Assembly (NCBI RefSeq): GCF_000328475.2
Contig: NC_026478.1
Span: 558,001-622,000, forward strand
Length of the DNA stretch: 64,000 bases
Source: Mycosarcoma maydis
Taxonomy: Eukaryota; Basidiomycota; Ustilaginomycetes; Ustilaginales
Reading direction: 5' to 3'
Shown: one piece after another, positions 1 through 10,460 of the stretch
Position numbering within the stretch: the stretch's first letter is position 1
Layout: each line of letters starts with the position of its first letter
Program-made: the position numbers and the translations under genes
The notes under the pieces: generated by a model
What the model was told of the DNA's origin: nothing
The model's input: the letters and a program-made list of their open reading frames with translations, nothing else
Databases searched by the model: none

Positions 1-1685
1 GTCTTGAACGACAAGGTGTAGAACACCGTGATGTGCAACGTGCAGATCGATACGAGATCCTGCACCATGCAAAACACCATGGTCACTCCCATCAACCGGC
101 CAGCAATTGCCATTGCAGTGATGATGGTCTCTAGCCGCGGCAGAACGTAACCCAATCCCTGAGCTTGCCAGGCAATCGTGAGCGAAGAATAGGCATCGCT
201 GAAGAACAGAGACAGCTCTGTGTTGAGCTTCAATCCCGCTGGCCAGTTCTCGAGCCATGAGAGCAACCACAATATCGAGTCTACTAGAAAGCGTTCTGAT
301 AGGTCGCGGCACAATTGCGCTAGCTGCGATCTATATTGAAGTAGCAAAACACTGGCGGCATAACCCAAGATAACATCGTTGGCAATCAGCCAAACAGCGT
401 TCCACAACCCGATATAAGGCGCAGCAATCTCGTCGATAGGTAGTGTCTGTTGCTTGCGCAGGTAGCGCAATCGCGAAGCCAGCCGAGGAGCAACAACTAG
501 CTGCGAGATGCGTACGTTGAGTTGCCTCGCGCTCGCTGACACGCTTGTTAGGCTCCAGTTTCTAGCCTGGGAACCAGGTAGCCGTCTCGCCACGCCATCA
601 ATCACTATAGCGCGTTTCTTGACCGTAAATAGCGGGTGCTGCAAAATCGCCTGAACAACAAGAGCCATCAGGGTCGCTGCTTTGCCGACCCGCGCAAGCG
701 GGCCGGTCGAGACGCTAGCTTTGATGCCGTAGCGCGATGGAAGAATCGCTCCATTACCGGCGCCATTTTGGCTTGAGGAGGAAGCAGCTAGGCACTCGTG
801 CTGAGCTTGCAGACGGTTGACATACTTGATGGCTCTACGAAGGGCTGTGCCGCAAGGCATTTGACACTGATGCGGGCCGACGCTGCGGAAGGAATGCCAA
901 TGGAGCGGATCCAGCATGAGCAGCTGCAGGAACTTGTTCTCGAGCTCTGATGGTGCTGAACTGGCAGCAAGGAGGCTAGAGTAGGCCGAGAGCTGAGAAT
1001 CGGGCACGAGCAGAGCTTTCGCGGTCGATACGAGCTTCATACCCGAGACAGGAGCAAGCCGAAGCGGCTCGAGTGCAAAGTATTGCAACATCCGCGAGCT
1101 GGGCACGCTATAGCGAATCATAGTGACCGCACAGGGAGCTGGGTGGATATGTGCTGCACAGATATCAGCATGACCATCACCGGAAACCGATCCGCGAAAT
1201 TTCACAGACGTGACTGACGGTAGCTCTCCGTGCGGGCAAAACGATGACATGAACAACCAGACCGGACTATCAGCGAGCATAGTAGAGGTAGAGGTGCCGA
1301 AGATTCCGTGTTTTTGTCTGGTGGTCGGCATGGACCCAACAACACGAAGCCCGTTTGCGACGATCTTGCTCGAAATGTGGTCAAAGTCCGACACTTGGAT
1401 GGTCCCAACGATAACGACAGCTGCCTCGCATGAATGGCCATGAACAATATTGCCGACAAGCAGCCTCGCTGGAATTCCATCCTGTTGTGGACCGATCTTG
1501 CGTTGAGCAGCGACGAGCGGGGACAGGTCGACCAGCTTGTCCGGCCAAAAGACAAGCAAGCTTTCAATGCCTGCCACATCAAACGTTGCGGTAATAGCCA
1601 TGCCATGGGCACGCGCATCTACCTCGTCCTGTTGTGCGGGTATCGATGACCGCTTCTTGATGTTTGTTGCTTCAAAATGTGACAT
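1..1685 (-). CDS. GPI1: GPI-GlcNAc transferase subunit Gpi1 (PIG-Q), partial
   Basis: Subunit of the ER-membrane complex that transfers GlcNAc to phosphatidylinositol, the first step of GPI-anchor synthesis. One uninterrupted frame runs from the ATG at 1685-1683 off the left edge, giving 561 visible codons. An in-frame TAA lies five codons upstream of this ATG, so the start is well fixed. The N-terminal 380 or so residues are variable. The conserved Gpi1 core follows, with PYIGLWNAVWLIANDV, a region around WLLSWLENWPAGLKLNTELS (the family's W-PAG-KLN signature), and then two hydrophobic segments at the truncated end. The C-terminus lies outside the window. Family assignment rests on the PAGLKLN signature and its membrane context. 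I am confident of the family and less sure of the exact N-terminus. Confidence 0.86.
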   Translation of the reverse strand, partial: MSHFEATNIKKRSSIPAQQDEVDARAHGMAITATFDVAGIESLLVFWPDKLVDLSPLVAAQRKIGPQQDGIPARLLVGNIVHGHSCEAAVVIVGTIQVSDFDHISSKIVANGLRVVGSMPTTRQKHGIFGTSTSTMLADSPVWLFMSSFCPHGELPSVTSVKFRGSVSGDGHADICAAHIHPAPCAVTMIRYSVPSSRMLQYFALEPLRLAPVSGMKLVSTAKALLVPDSQLSAYSSLLAASSAPSELENKFLQLLMLDPLHWHSFRSVGPHQCQMPCGTALRRAIKYVNRLQAQHECLAASSSSQNGAGNGAILPSRYGIKASVSTGPLARVGKAATLMALVVQAILQHPLFTVKKRAIVIDGVARRLPGSQARNWSLTSVSASARQLNVRISQLVVAPRLASRLRYLRKQQTLPIDEIAAPYIGLWNAVWLIANDVILGYAASVLLLQYRSQLAQLCRDLSERFLVDSILWLLSWLENWPAGLKLNTELSLFFSDAYSSLTIAWQAQGLGYVLPRLETIITAMAIAGRLMGVTMVFCMVQDLVSICTLHITVFYTLSFK

Positions 1686-2751
1686 CTTTCTGACGGGAAT
1701 TTACCACGACCTCGAACAGGTACGCGGAGGGCACGAAGCTGCTGAAATGGACAAACGGAGCATCTGGAATCTATTGCATCAAGTCAGAAAACCCAAAATT
1801 CGGTCAGCAAGTGCGATCCATACCCAACGAGAATGTACCGATGCCTCTTCCATGTGATCAGCCAAAAATAGGCAATAAAGTGGTTGTCCTCTGACCCTCT
1901 GAGCTGATTCGGCTCAAAGGTGTTTCGGATCAGGTCTGTGAAAGTGTTTATCATCCTTTGACACAGAAAGGGATTCGATACAATCGATGGCTGTACTTGC
2001 CTGATTGGATACTCACTCTGTGTGTGACACTACGGAATCGGACTGTGCCGTTACCGTCGATGATGGAAGAGAAGAAGCGTGTGCTGAAAATTCTGATGGT
2101 TGTCGATCCCCTTTTCGCACAAGTTCAAATTATAATACTTAACTTGAAAATCCCACTCGTGACTCACTTACTTGCGTGCTGAACTTTTCTCATTTTAGAA
2201 TCACGGGAATAAAGCACTCCAGAGCCTCGTGACTGCGGAAAGTGATCTGATTCGTGATTCACGATTCACGGTTCGCCCTTTTTAGCGGAATGAGCATAAA
2301 ACGTATGTCGATATAACATCTCTGTTCGTGTCTCACATCTCCGCGTCGCACGTCGAGTCGTCAGTCACGAGTGTCGCCATGTCTGTGTCCCACGTCCCTT
2401 GTGCTTCGTTCTGGACCATCGTGCAAGTGAAAGCTTTCCTTGTAGCATCAAAAGTCTTCGCAAGATGTGCTTGTTGGCACAGCTTCGTTAACGTCAGCTG
2501 ATCTCAGCCTTTGAAGTCACCGAATTTTTTCTTTGGTTTGTGGTGTTGTGGTGATTCAAAGGGGAAGAGAGGACGTTGCGGATACTTTCTTTATCGATCG
2601 GTGTCGCAATGGAATGTATCTTCTCAGATGTGGGCAAAAGTTCTCCAAGTTGTCCAAATCGAACGGATCAAGAGACGATGCAAGGATTGCTTCGTAAGAT
2701 ATTGGTCCTTGTTCGGATACGATTCTTTTCCTTCGGAAGGATCGAGGGTTA
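1686..2751. other. Intergenic region between GPI1 and the Copia relic
   Basis: I see no convincing gene here. The stretch is AT-richer than its neighbours and would hold the GPI1 promoter. It contains one copy of the heptamer-type repeat near 2249-2271. Short open frames present have no recognisable protein character. Confidence 0.5.
2249..2271. repeat. Heptamer-type dispersed repeat copy
   Basis: ATTCGTG followed by ATTCACG units at 7-bp spacing. Same family as the copies at 4049-4073 and 8470-8494. Confidence 0.8.
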
Positions 2752-4020
2752 TTGCCCGATCTGAAACCCACTTACGCCGAACCTCAACTTGTCTCTCGCA
2801 ACCTTACTCCCACAGTCAGAGAAGCAATCAGCAGCGAAGAACAAGCTCACTGGAAGGAGGCTATTAAAGCTGAGATGGATGGCCTCGAACGAATGAGCAT
2901 TTGGGAAATCGTCGATAAACCTCGCAACACAAATTTGGTCGACTCCAAGCTAGGACTCACCATCAAAACTGACGCAAACTTGATCACAGTCAAATACAAA
3001 GCCCGATTCTGTGCCCGCGGATTCTCTCAATGAGCAGGTGTCGACTACGACGAGATCTTCGCCCCCGTAGTTCCCCAAGATGCTATTCGAGCCATCCTCG
3101 CCATTGCTGCTCAACAAGACTGGGAATTAGACTCAATCGACGTTACCCAAGCGTACCTAAACGCCAATCTCCATCACGACGTCTACCTCAAAACACCCGA
3201 GGGTGCAGATGTACCTAAAGGGAAAGTCTACAAATTGGTCAAAGGGCTGTATGGCCTCAAACAGTCTGGTAGAGAATGGAATCTCGAGCTCGATGCCCAC
3301 CTTCGATCCATGGGGTTTTCGAGCCTCCCGTGCGCACCGTGCGTCTACCTCAGGGGGACTGGTGACTCGAAAATCATTATTGCGGTGTATGTTGATGACA
3401 TGCTCATCACTGGCCCAGACCGTAAAGGAGTCGATGCCGTCAAGGCCGCCATCACGACCAAGTGGAAGATCACTGATAACGGACGAGCCAAAGAACTCCT
3501 GAAGATCCGAATTTCCCGCAATAGACAGGCTCGCACACTCACCTTGGATCAACGCGCATACATCGAAAGCATCATCAAGCAATGGTTACCCAAGAATAGC
3601 AAATCATGGTGTCCCATGGACTCCACGCCAGTGCCAGCACCAATGGATTTCGTGCCGTCCGCAGCCCTCAAAGAGCAATATCCAGCTCTGGTCGGAAAGC
3701 TCCTGTGTGTATCCACACCTTCAGACCCGACATCTATTTCGCTGTCAATAGCCTTGCCCGTCACATGTCGAGACCCACACAACCCGCCATGGAGGCAGCC
3801 TTAAAAGTGGTCAAGTATCTACATCAAACCAAAGACGAAGGTACTGCGTTTAGGGGGACAAGACACAGATGCCACTGCCATCGCCACGTACACCGACGCC
3901 AATTGGGCTTCAGACCCCAACACAGAACGTCGGAGCACCTCTGGTTCAATTACCGAAGTTTCTGGCAGCCTCGTAGGCTGGAAGTCCCATGTCCAAAAAT
4001 GTGTCTATTTTGTAATCACC
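2752..4020 (+). mobile_element. Degenerate Ty1/Copia retrotransposon fragment (RT and RNase H)
   Basis: Relic of a Copia polyprotein. The reverse-transcriptase domain begins near 2780, shows KARFCARGFSQ and GVDYDEIFAPVV around 3000-3070, the GLYGLKQ motif near 3250, and the catalytic YVDD at 3388-3399. RNase H follows with YTDANWASDP and RRSTSGS near 3890-3950. The frame is broken by an in-frame TGA at 3031-3033, a frameshift near 3703-3712 and a second near 3820-3845. The fragment ends just before the place where RNase H normally carries its second active-site region. No gag, protease or integrase and no flanking LTRs were recognised, so it is a truncated, dead copy. It could derive from a known smut Copia element, which a repeat-library search would decide. 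Confidence 0.88.
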
Positions 4021-4744
4021 TAAAATCGAATGGTCTGAGCGCAGTGACATTCGTGATTCACGATTCACGATTGATATCACTTGCATCGCTGTCGAACAAG
4101 GCAAAGGTTCGGTGAATTGAGCGGATAATTGGGTAGGTCGGCGAAGCGATTCAAACGCAAAAAGTCCGACTCACAACTCCTACAGAGTCGGAATTAGAGC
4201 AGGCTCTCATAGCCTTATCTTGACGAGAGCTGCAGAAGCCAATCTGACTGGGAACAAGAAAGAGAACGAGGAAATGGAAGTAAGACCGGCTTATTGACAG
4301 ATTCACAGACTGAGACGAATCATGAATAGTCAGCCTCTCCAAAGCTGCAAGGTGTTATGACACTCACGACCGAGGCACATCAAGAGGCATTCACGATTTG
4401 CAATTGACACCGGCACAGCTGAATGATTGGCCGATAATTCAGGAGTGTGACACGCTGCCCCATTTACGATTCGTGAATCTGGTCCTTTTTGCTTTGAGTT
4501 GTATGTATTACACGTTATTTGCCCAGCTTTACCCCGCTCTGGTCCCACGCTCGGCCTGGTGGCGACACAGAGCCGGTAACTTAACCGAACAATCGTGAAT
4601 ATCACTCTCGTGCGTCACGAGCGCAGTTGCGATCCGTCCATCAAGCTAAACGCGAGCGTAGTCCTAAGTTCTTCTTTTTCGCCGCTGTCCATTCACGATT
4701 CCACTACCACCATTTCCGTCTTTGCCAAGAGCACTGTTCCCACC
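4021..4744. other. Intergenic region upstream of the dehydrogenase
   Basis: Holds a dispersed repeat at 4049-4073 and the promoter and 5' UTR of the next gene. I see no gene. Confidence 0.5.
4049..4073. repeat. Heptamer-type dispersed repeat copy
   Basis: A 25-nt stretch of ATTCGTG/ATTCACG units, identical base for base to 8470-8494. It lies about 30 bp beyond the recognisable Copia fragment. Confidence 0.85.
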
Positions 4745-6442
4745 ATGCGATCAGTCAGCCTTCTCCGCGCCTCTTCCAAGGCTTTCAGCGACACGAGCGC
4801 TGCACGATGCCTTTCCACCTCGGCGACTTCTAGGCTCGCACAGCCCGCTGCTGCCGCTGCTACCGGTGCGGCGAAGGCGCAACTCAGCCAGATCGCACTC
4901 TCTCGAGCCAAGGATGTCGAGTCGAACTGGCAGGGAACCTCGATGCTCGGTGGTACGACCAAGAACTATATTGACGGCAAGTTTGTCGAATCTTCCACCT
5001 CGTCGTGGCTCGACGTCAACGATCCTTCCACTCAAGCTCTTCTTTCCAGGGTTCCACTCACTACCAAGTCCGAGTTTGAGGCTGCTGTCGCCAACGCCCA
5101 GGCCGCTTTCCCGGCGTGGAGGGAGACCAGTCTGCTTAGCCGACAGCAGGTCATGTTCAAGCTCCAGGCTCTTCTGCGCGACCACATGGACGACATTGCC
5201 AACGCCATTGTTCTAGAACAGGGCAAGACGTTTGCTGATGCTAAGGGCGATGTGCTTCGTGGCCTTCAAGTCGTTGAAGTCGCTTGTGGTATCACCAGTA
5301 CTTTGATGGAGGAGCGCATCGAGGTGTCCAAGGACATGGACACCTATGCTCGTCGTGAACCTCTAGGTGTCACTGCTGCCATTGCACCCTTCAACTTCCC
5401 CGCTATGATCCCTCTCTGGTCCATCCCCATGGCGACTGTTACGGGCAACACGCTTGTCCTCAAGCCCTCGGAGCGCGTTCCAGGTGCCTCGATGATCATT
5501 GCTGAACTCTGCGAGCGAGCTGGCATGCCCAAGGGTGTGCTTAACGTCGTCAATGGTGCCGTCGACATTGTCAATGGTATCTGCGACGATCCGCGCATCA
5601 AAGCCATCTCCTTTGTCGGCTCCGACAAAGCCGGTGCGCACATCTACAATCGCGGCACTGCTAACGGCAAGCGCGTTCAGGCCAATCTGGGTGCTAAGAA
5701 CCACGCCATCCTCATGCCCGATGCGAACAAGAACTTTGCGCTCAACTCGATCGCAGGTGCTGCGTTTGGTGCGGCTGGTCAGCGATGCATGGCTCTTTCT
5801 GTTGTAGTTGCTGTTGGTGAAGCGCAGTCGTGGGTGCCCGAGCTGGTGGAGCGCGCCAAGCAGCTCAAAATTTCTGGAGGATTCGAAGAAGGTGCTGATC
5901 TGGGACCACTCATCTCGCCTCAAGCACGCGAGCGCGTCCGTTCGCTCACTGGTAGCGTCGAACAGGAAGGTGGCAAGATCCTTCTCGACGGTCGCGATTT
6001 CTCGTGTCCCGACTATCCCAACGGCAACTTTGTCGGTCCTTCCGTCATCGAAGCTGGCCCTGGAATGAAGGCCTATGACCAGGAAATCTTCGGTCCTACC
6101 CTCGTCGTCCTCAAAGCCGATACGCTCGACCAAGCTATCGACTACATCAACAAGAACAAGTACGGCAACGGTGCGGCTATCTTCACCACCAACGGTGCCA
6201 CGGCACGCAAGTTCGAAAAGAACGTCAATGCCGGTCAGCTGGGTGTCAATGTTCCCGTTCCTGTGCCGCTGCCCATGTTCGCATGGAGCGGCAACAAGGG
6301 TAGTGTGATGGGCGACATTGGCTTCTATGGTAAAAGCGCGTTGAACTTCTACACGAGCTTCAAGACGAGCACCAGCTTGTGGAGGAGCGATGACGCTCAG
6401 TTGAGCGAGAAGGCTAGTGTTAACATGCCCACGATGTCGTAA
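4745..6442 (+). CDS. Methylmalonate-semialdehyde dehydrogenase (acylating), mitochondrial
   Basis: Oxidises methylmalonate semialdehyde (and malonate semialdehyde) to propionyl-CoA or acetyl-CoA with NAD+ and CoA, in valine, thymine and beta-alanine breakdown in the mitochondrial matrix. The 565-residue protein matches the ALDH6 family in length and in [11 protein letters not shown] near the start of the domain, [11 protein letters not shown], the cofactor-region FVGSDKAG, the nucleophile in GQRCMA (Cys348), and a C-terminal [12 protein letters not shown] segment. The first 45 or so residues ([14 protein letters not shown], rich in R, S and A) look like a mitochondrial presequence, which supports this ATG. 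The frame stays open 50 codons further 5', but only from a GTG, and that part carries intergenic repeat sequence. No intron. Confidence 0.93.
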   Translation: MRSVSLLRASSKAFSDTSAARCLSTSATSRLAQPAAAAATGAAKAQLSQIALSRAKDVESNWQGTSMLGGTTKNYIDGKFVESSTSSWLDVNDPSTQALLSRVPLTTKSEFEAAVANAQAAFPAWRETSLLSRQQVMFKLQALLRDHMDDIANAIVLEQGKTFADAKGDVLRGLQVVEVACGITSTLMEERIEVSKDMDTYARREPLGVTAAIAPFNFPAMIPLWSIPMATVTGNTLVLKPSERVPGASMIIAELCERAGMPKGVLNVVNGAVDIVNGICDDPRIKAISFVGSDKAGAHIYNRGTANGKRVQANLGAKNHAILMPDANKNFALNSIAGAAFGAAGQRCMALSVVVAVGEAQSWVPELVERAKQLKISGGFEEGADLGPLISPQARERVRSLTGSVEQEGGKILLDGRDFSCPDYPNGNFVGPSVIEAGPGMKAYDQEIFGPTLVVLKADTLDQAIDYINKNKYGNGAAIFTTNGATARKFEKNVNAGQLGVNVPVPVPLPMFAWSGNKGSVMGDIGFYGKSALNFYTSFKTSTSLWRSDDAQLSEKASVNMPTMS

Positions 6443-6588
6443 GGGTAGCAGAACGAGCCTGAAAAATGCATGTTTTGAATTGTTGACAGTTGTGGATGTG
6501 TGTGGTACGGGCTGAAGGTATGCAAGTTGAGATCGAGTTGTGCTAGAGAATCGCAAAGATGAGAACGGATGACGAATACATGATATTC

Positions 6589-8223
6589 TCATTGCGAAGG
6601 GTAAGGATCGGGCAGGGAAAGAGTATGCAAAGCCACCTGATCGGTCAAATACTCGGAGTCAGCGTATCCTAACGTGGATGAGATTTGAGAAGATTTCAAG
6701 CCTTTGATCCTCTCGCTTTCGATCGAGGTGTAATTGGCTAGGGCCCTTCCTACTTCGATCAGCTGCCATTCCCAGTCTTGGTCGCCGTCTTTGGTCAAGG
6801 TGCTCTGTGATGTGGTTGCATGTGCTGCTGCATCTGCTGGCGAAGCGGCTGTGCTGGATGGACTGGACGGCACAGATGCAGCTGCGACAGAGCCCTTTCT
6901 AAGCGAATCGATGACCGGTGGAGTTCTTGTACCTGAGACCGAGTCTGTATCGTTCCTCAAGAGGTACTGACCCAAACTTCGAGCGATGGGAGTTGAGTTG
7001 CTCAGCGGTGCGCCTTGCTCCAACCCCGTGGCGTGGGGGATCGCTTTGGAGATGCGACGTCGCACCACCAAACGAATAGCCTGCATGCGTTCCCAGTTAC
7101 CCTCAACCCCTACCACACCTGCAGGCAACAATCGTCCACCAGAATCAGCACGAGCTATGCGTTTAAAGGCGCCTTCGTCGATGATCAGTGCGCCTGCTGG
7201 ATGCAAGGCGTGCAAAATGCTCCATTTCCTCGAAGATAACGGATTCGCTTTCGGCAGGAAGATCGTATGCGCCGGGCTGTCTAACGGCGGATATCCGATC
7301 AGTTCCTTCTCGTCCGATGCCAACGACGACACCGACGAAGCCAACGAGTCCATCCTCAACGACGTACTTTCCGTTCCGATTGACGGAATACCCTTGGCCA
7401 CGACCTTGATCATGTTTTCCGGATGTTCACCGTTGATAATCACAGTAGCAACACCTGCCGCTGTGGCCAACTCCGCAGCAATCAGCTTGGTCTGCATCCC
7501 ACCGGTACCAAAACTCGAACCCATCGTCGCTACCGAGACCGCTTTGCGTGCAGCTGCTACGTCCTCTACAACACCCAATCGCCTGGCATTTGGATCGCTG
7601 CGCGGGTTACCCGTGTACAGGCCATCTACATCTGTGCACAGAAATAGAAAGTCGGCGTCTACCAGCCCGGCTGTAATCGCTGATAATGTGTCATTGTCAC
7701 CGAACCTCAACTCTGATACCGACACTGTATCGTTCTCGTTCACGATAGGGATGGCATTGAATGGCGCGGATATAAGAGTGTTGAGTGTAGTTCGTGCGTT
7801 GTTATACCGAGGTCGATCGGCGATATCGTTTCGAGTGAGGAGAACCTGTGCGACGTCGATGCCCACAGTGCCGAAGAGCGAGTCCCAAAGGGCGATGAGT
7901 CGTAGCTGGCCGAGCGCGGCAAGCGCTTGTCGTTCACCGAGAGACTTGGGCTTTTCATTAACATGCATTCGGATTCGTCCCATCCCAATGGCTCCAGAAC
8001 AGACAATGACGACCTTGTGACCAAGAGACCGCAGTTTGTGACATGTTTCGACAAGCGAAGAAAGAATGGCGATTTTCGGGAGCTGTGTTTCTTCGGAAAT
8101 GATTGAGGAGGTGCCGAGCTTGATTACGATTGTCTTGGAAGAGGAGGAGGCGGCCGAGGTTGGAGGATTAGCATGGTGCGAGTGAGAAGGACCCGTTGCG
8201 GGGACGCTGTGCGATCCTGTCAT
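6589..8223 (-). CDS. PRO1: Glutamate 5-kinase (proline biosynthesis)
   Basis: Phosphorylates the gamma-carboxyl of glutamate, the committed step to proline, in the cytosol. The amino-acid-kinase domain starts after about 30 low-complexity residues with IVIKLGTSSIIS and continues with VIVCSGAIGMG, IPIVNENDTVS and FGDNDTLSA (glutamate and Mg-ATP site), then LCTDVDGLYTGNP. A C-terminal PUA domain follows (GALIIDEGAFKRI and GRLLPAGVVGVEG). At 544 residues it is longer than the yeast enzyme because of a serine/alanine-rich insert inside the PUA half and an N-terminal extension. The ATG at 8223 is a true ATG. It is convergent with the dehydrogenase, with 146 bp between the stops. No intron. Confidence 0.94.
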   Translation of the reverse strand: MTGSHSVPATGPSHSHHANPPTSAASSSSKTIVIKLGTSSIISEETQLPKIAILSSLVETCHKLRSLGHKVVIVCSGAIGMGRIRMHVNEKPKSLGERQALAALGQLRLIALWDSLFGTVGIDVAQVLLTRNDIADRPRYNNARTTLNTLISAPFNAIPIVNENDTVSVSELRFGDNDTLSAITAGLVDADFLFLCTDVDGLYTGNPRSDPNARRLGVVEDVAAARKAVSVATMGSSFGTGGMQTKLIAAELATAAGVATVIINGEHPENMIKVVAKGIPSIGTESTSLRMDSLASSVSSLASDEKELIGYPPLDSPAHTIFLPKANPLSSRKWSILHALHPAGALIIDEGAFKRIARADSGGRLLPAGVVGVEGNWERMQAIRLVVRRRISKAIPHATGLEQGAPLSNSTPIARSLGQYLLRNDTDSVSGTRTPPVIDSLRKGSVAAASVPSSPSSTAASPADAAAHATTSQSTLTKDGDQDWEWQLIEVGRALANYTSIESERIKGLKSSQISSTLGYADSEYLTDQVALHTLSLPDPYPSQ

Positions 8224-8775
8224 CTGTACGCGAGCTCTTTACAGCTACTGTGATACGTGAATCACTTGCCAAGTTGCTGTGAGTGTGCGAGAATAGATGA
8301 TGAAGTTGAAGGTATGCCGAGTGCACGCGACGAAGTTGATCCTCGCTGAGAAGAAGGCGAGCGTTTCTTCAGATGCAGGAGGCCCGTGTGACTCGCTCAG
8401 CTCACGTCGTGGCTCGTGACTTTTTCGTAATTCACTTTTGTAAACTTGCACGTTGGCCTCATTTTAAATATTCGTGATTCACGATTCACGATTGTGATTT
8501 ATTCGCCGGTTCATTGGCCGCAAAATCACGAATCGTGAATAACGAATATGCAACACCATCTGAATGTGTGATTCACGAAACTGGGAATCGTGGGTGCCGC
8601 GCTGTTCGTGGTTGGTTTGTTCTGAATCAACCCTCATCACACCCGTCTGAGTGTGGGTGAGATGTTATGATTGAGCGGGTTACAGGTACACGAAATTGCG
8701 GGGGGACTGACAGAGTGGATCAATGCATGGAACGAGTGTGAATGCAAGCGAAAATCAACGATACAGGCTGAAGGT
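8224..8775. other. Intergenic region between PRO1 and the RFC gene
   Basis: Promoter of PRO1 and 3' flank of the RFC gene, both on the minus strand. Contains repeat copies at 8470-8494 and 8527-8540. No gene seen. Confidence 0.5.
8470..8494. repeat. Heptamer-type dispersed repeat copy
   Basis: Identical 25-nt copy of 4049-4073. A shorter inverted-orientation relative (CACGAATCGTGAAT) lies 33 bp downstream at 8527-8540. Confidence 0.85.
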
Positions 8776-9930
8776 TTAGACGTACGCTTTGCCATCGGTC
8801 TGCACCACTTCTTGCAATTTGAGACACAAGTTGAGCAATTGAAGCTCTTCATCCGCACCATCCGTCAGACTCTTGTCCATCTCAGCCATTAGCAGCGCCG
8901 CCTTTGCTTTGATCTTGGCCTGCGATGTTGGATGTCCAATCACATGATCGTGCAACTGCAACAATAATTGTGTGATCGAGTAGCCCTCTCTTGTGATGAT
9001 CCTGACTTCGTCTCGAATCCTCTCAAATGTATCTCTTTTCTTTGCTCCGCCAGTGGGTTGCATCTCGACATCGTCGTCGGGGCTATATGCCTCGATTCCG
9101 ATGGCGTCTGCGAGGGAGGCAATGACACGATTCGGGACAACACCTGCGATCTCGACGATGGACTCGGAGGTGATGGCAGATTTGTCTTCCCCGGTCAAGC
9201 TGTGAAGGCGCGATGCAGATTGCAGGTAGGTGATGGCTCGACGCAAATCTCCGTCCGATGTGCTGATGAGGGTATCGAGAACACCAGAGTCTCGGAAGGC
9301 GACGGATTCGGCAGAAGCGATCATTTCGAGTCGAGCCTTGGTGGACGAGGTGTCAAGCGAGCGGAAACGGAACTTGCTGCATCTAGAAGCGAGTGGCTCG
9401 ATGATACGAGTGACGTAATTGCAGACTAGGCAGAACCTTGTGATTCTGCTGTATTGTTCCATGATTCGCCTCAATGCACTCTGCGCATCCTGTGTCATAC
9501 TATCCGCCTCGTCCAAGATAATGATCTTGAAAGGTGGGCAAGGAAAGCCTTCTTTTGGGTTGGTGACCGCCAGCTTGGCAAAGTTTTTGATCTTCTCCCT
9601 GACTACTGTGATACCTCTTTCGTCGGACGCGTTGAGTTCAAGCACTCGTGTCTTCATAAGTTCCGGCCCAAACAACTGCCTTGCCAGCGCAAGGATGGTG
9701 GATGTCTTGCCCGTGCCTGGAGGGCCGTAAAAAAGCATATGCGGGAGATTGTTAGACAGGAGCGTCTTTTTAAGGACGGCGACCGTGTGCTCTTGTGCAG
9801 CGACTTCGTCGATAGTCTTGGGACGGTACTTTTCCACCCATGGACGATTGGCTGCCTTTTCCTTGGCTAGCTTCTCCTTCTGGGCTGACTGTCCACCATT
9901 AAGAGCCTTTGAAGATTGTTGCAAGAACAT
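8776..9930 (-). CDS. RFC2: Replication factor C small subunit (yeast Rfc2 / human RFC4 type)
   Basis: AAA+ clamp-loader subunit that helps load PCNA at primer ends during DNA replication and checkpoint signalling. The 384-residue protein opens with [15 protein letters not shown], then Walker [10 protein letters not shown] (residues 69-77), [12 protein letters not shown] (96-107), Walker B ILDEADSM (138-145), and the SRC arginine-finger motif in [10 protein letters not shown]. The wording [21 protein letters not shown] plus [14 protein letters not shown] fits the Rfc2/RFC4 branch better than the other small subunits. The frame extends to 9990 only through a TTG, so I chose the ATG at 9930. The divergent neighbour is the CAF-1 large subunit, and the shared promoter has MCB/E2F-like sites. 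Confidence 0.93.
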   Translation of the reverse strand: MFLQQSSKALNGGQSAQKEKLAKEKAANRPWVEKYRPKTIDEVAAQEHTVAVLKKTLLSNNLPHMLFYGPPGTGKTSTILALARQLFGPELMKTRVLELNASDERGITVVREKIKNFAKLAVTNPKEGFPCPPFKIIILDEADSMTQDAQSALRRIMEQYSRITRFCLVCNYVTRIIEPLASRCSKFRFRSLDTSSTKARLEMIASAESVAFRDSGVLDTLISTSDGDLRRAITYLQSASRLHSLTGEDKSAITSESIVEIAGVVPNRVIASLADAIGIEAYSPDDDVEMQPTGGAKKRDTFERIRDEVRIITREGYSITQLLLQLHDHVIGHPTSQAKIKAKAALLMAEMDKSLTDGADEELQLLNLCLKLQEVVQTDGKAYV

Positions 9931-10155
9931 CTCGAAGACTCTTCCAGCTTTGCGAGCTAATGATAGGTGATGGTGACGTGACAACACCAAGCAAGGGTGG
10001 ACAGCAGCGTCGTCAACGTTCTGCTCTCAGACCTTCTGGCTTGTTTCATTCACGAGTCGTGCTTGTGTGTTGAGTCGAGCTCCATCTCGCACGGGTTCGG
10101 TTCAATTTTATTGTGGAGAATTCACGATTCGTTTCCGCGAGACGTGAGACGCGCG

Positions 10156-10161
10156 ACGCGT
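10156..10161. promoter_or_regulatory. MCB element (MBF-type site)
   Basis: Perfect palindromic ACGCGT, the core bound by the MBF (Mbp1-Swi6) G1/S activator in yeasts. Binding in this organism is inferred. Confidence 0.5.
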
Positions 10162-10232
10162 AAAAGAAAACGCTTTTAGCCCGCGTGTGTGGTCAATTTA
10201 CACGTCTCTGTTCAGAAGAAAGGGTTACAAGC

Positions 10233-10243
10233 GACGCGCAAAA
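10233..10243. promoter_or_regulatory. MCB/E2F-like element
   Basis: GACGCGCAAAA, read on the other strand as TTTTGCGCGTC, matches the E2F/MBF style core. Confidence 0.45.
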
Positions 10244-10448
10244 TGCAGCGCAGCAGACCTTTTACAGCTGTTGCGTTGTCAATTAGGCTGGGCTAGGCTG
10301 GGCTAGGCCAAGCCAGGCCAGCCAGAGGAGGCCATCGCTATGACGAGGCGGGCGGGCTCTACCGCTGTGCAGGGTGGGCATGCGTGTGCGTGAAATCACT
10401 AATCAAATTCACGAAAGGTGGTGCCGAAATGAAATACAAGGCCTGCGT

Positions 10449-10460
10449 GACGCGAAAAAA
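10449..10460. promoter_or_regulatory. MCB/E2F-like element
   Basis: GACGCGAAAAAA, read on the other strand as TTTTTTCGCGTC, close to the E2F/MBF consensus. It is the third such site in this promoter. Confidence 0.45.

Noticed and set aside
1202..1618. 138-codon minus-strand frame in the GPI1 region
   Set aside because: It overlaps the long GPI1 frame in another phase. The GPI1 frame is uninterrupted and carries the family signature.
5363..6592. 409-codon open frame on the minus strand opposite the dehydrogenase
   Set aside because: It overlaps a confidently identified ALDH gene almost entirely. G/C-biased third codon positions create long antisense frames, and the translation has no recognisable domain.
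6986..8020. 344-codon plus-strand frame opposite glutamate 5-kinase
   Set aside because: Antisense shadow of PRO1, with no domain and low-complexity composition.
9931..9990. N-terminal extension of the RFC subunit
   Set aside because: The upstream start would be TTG. The ATG at 9930 gives a normal-length protein.
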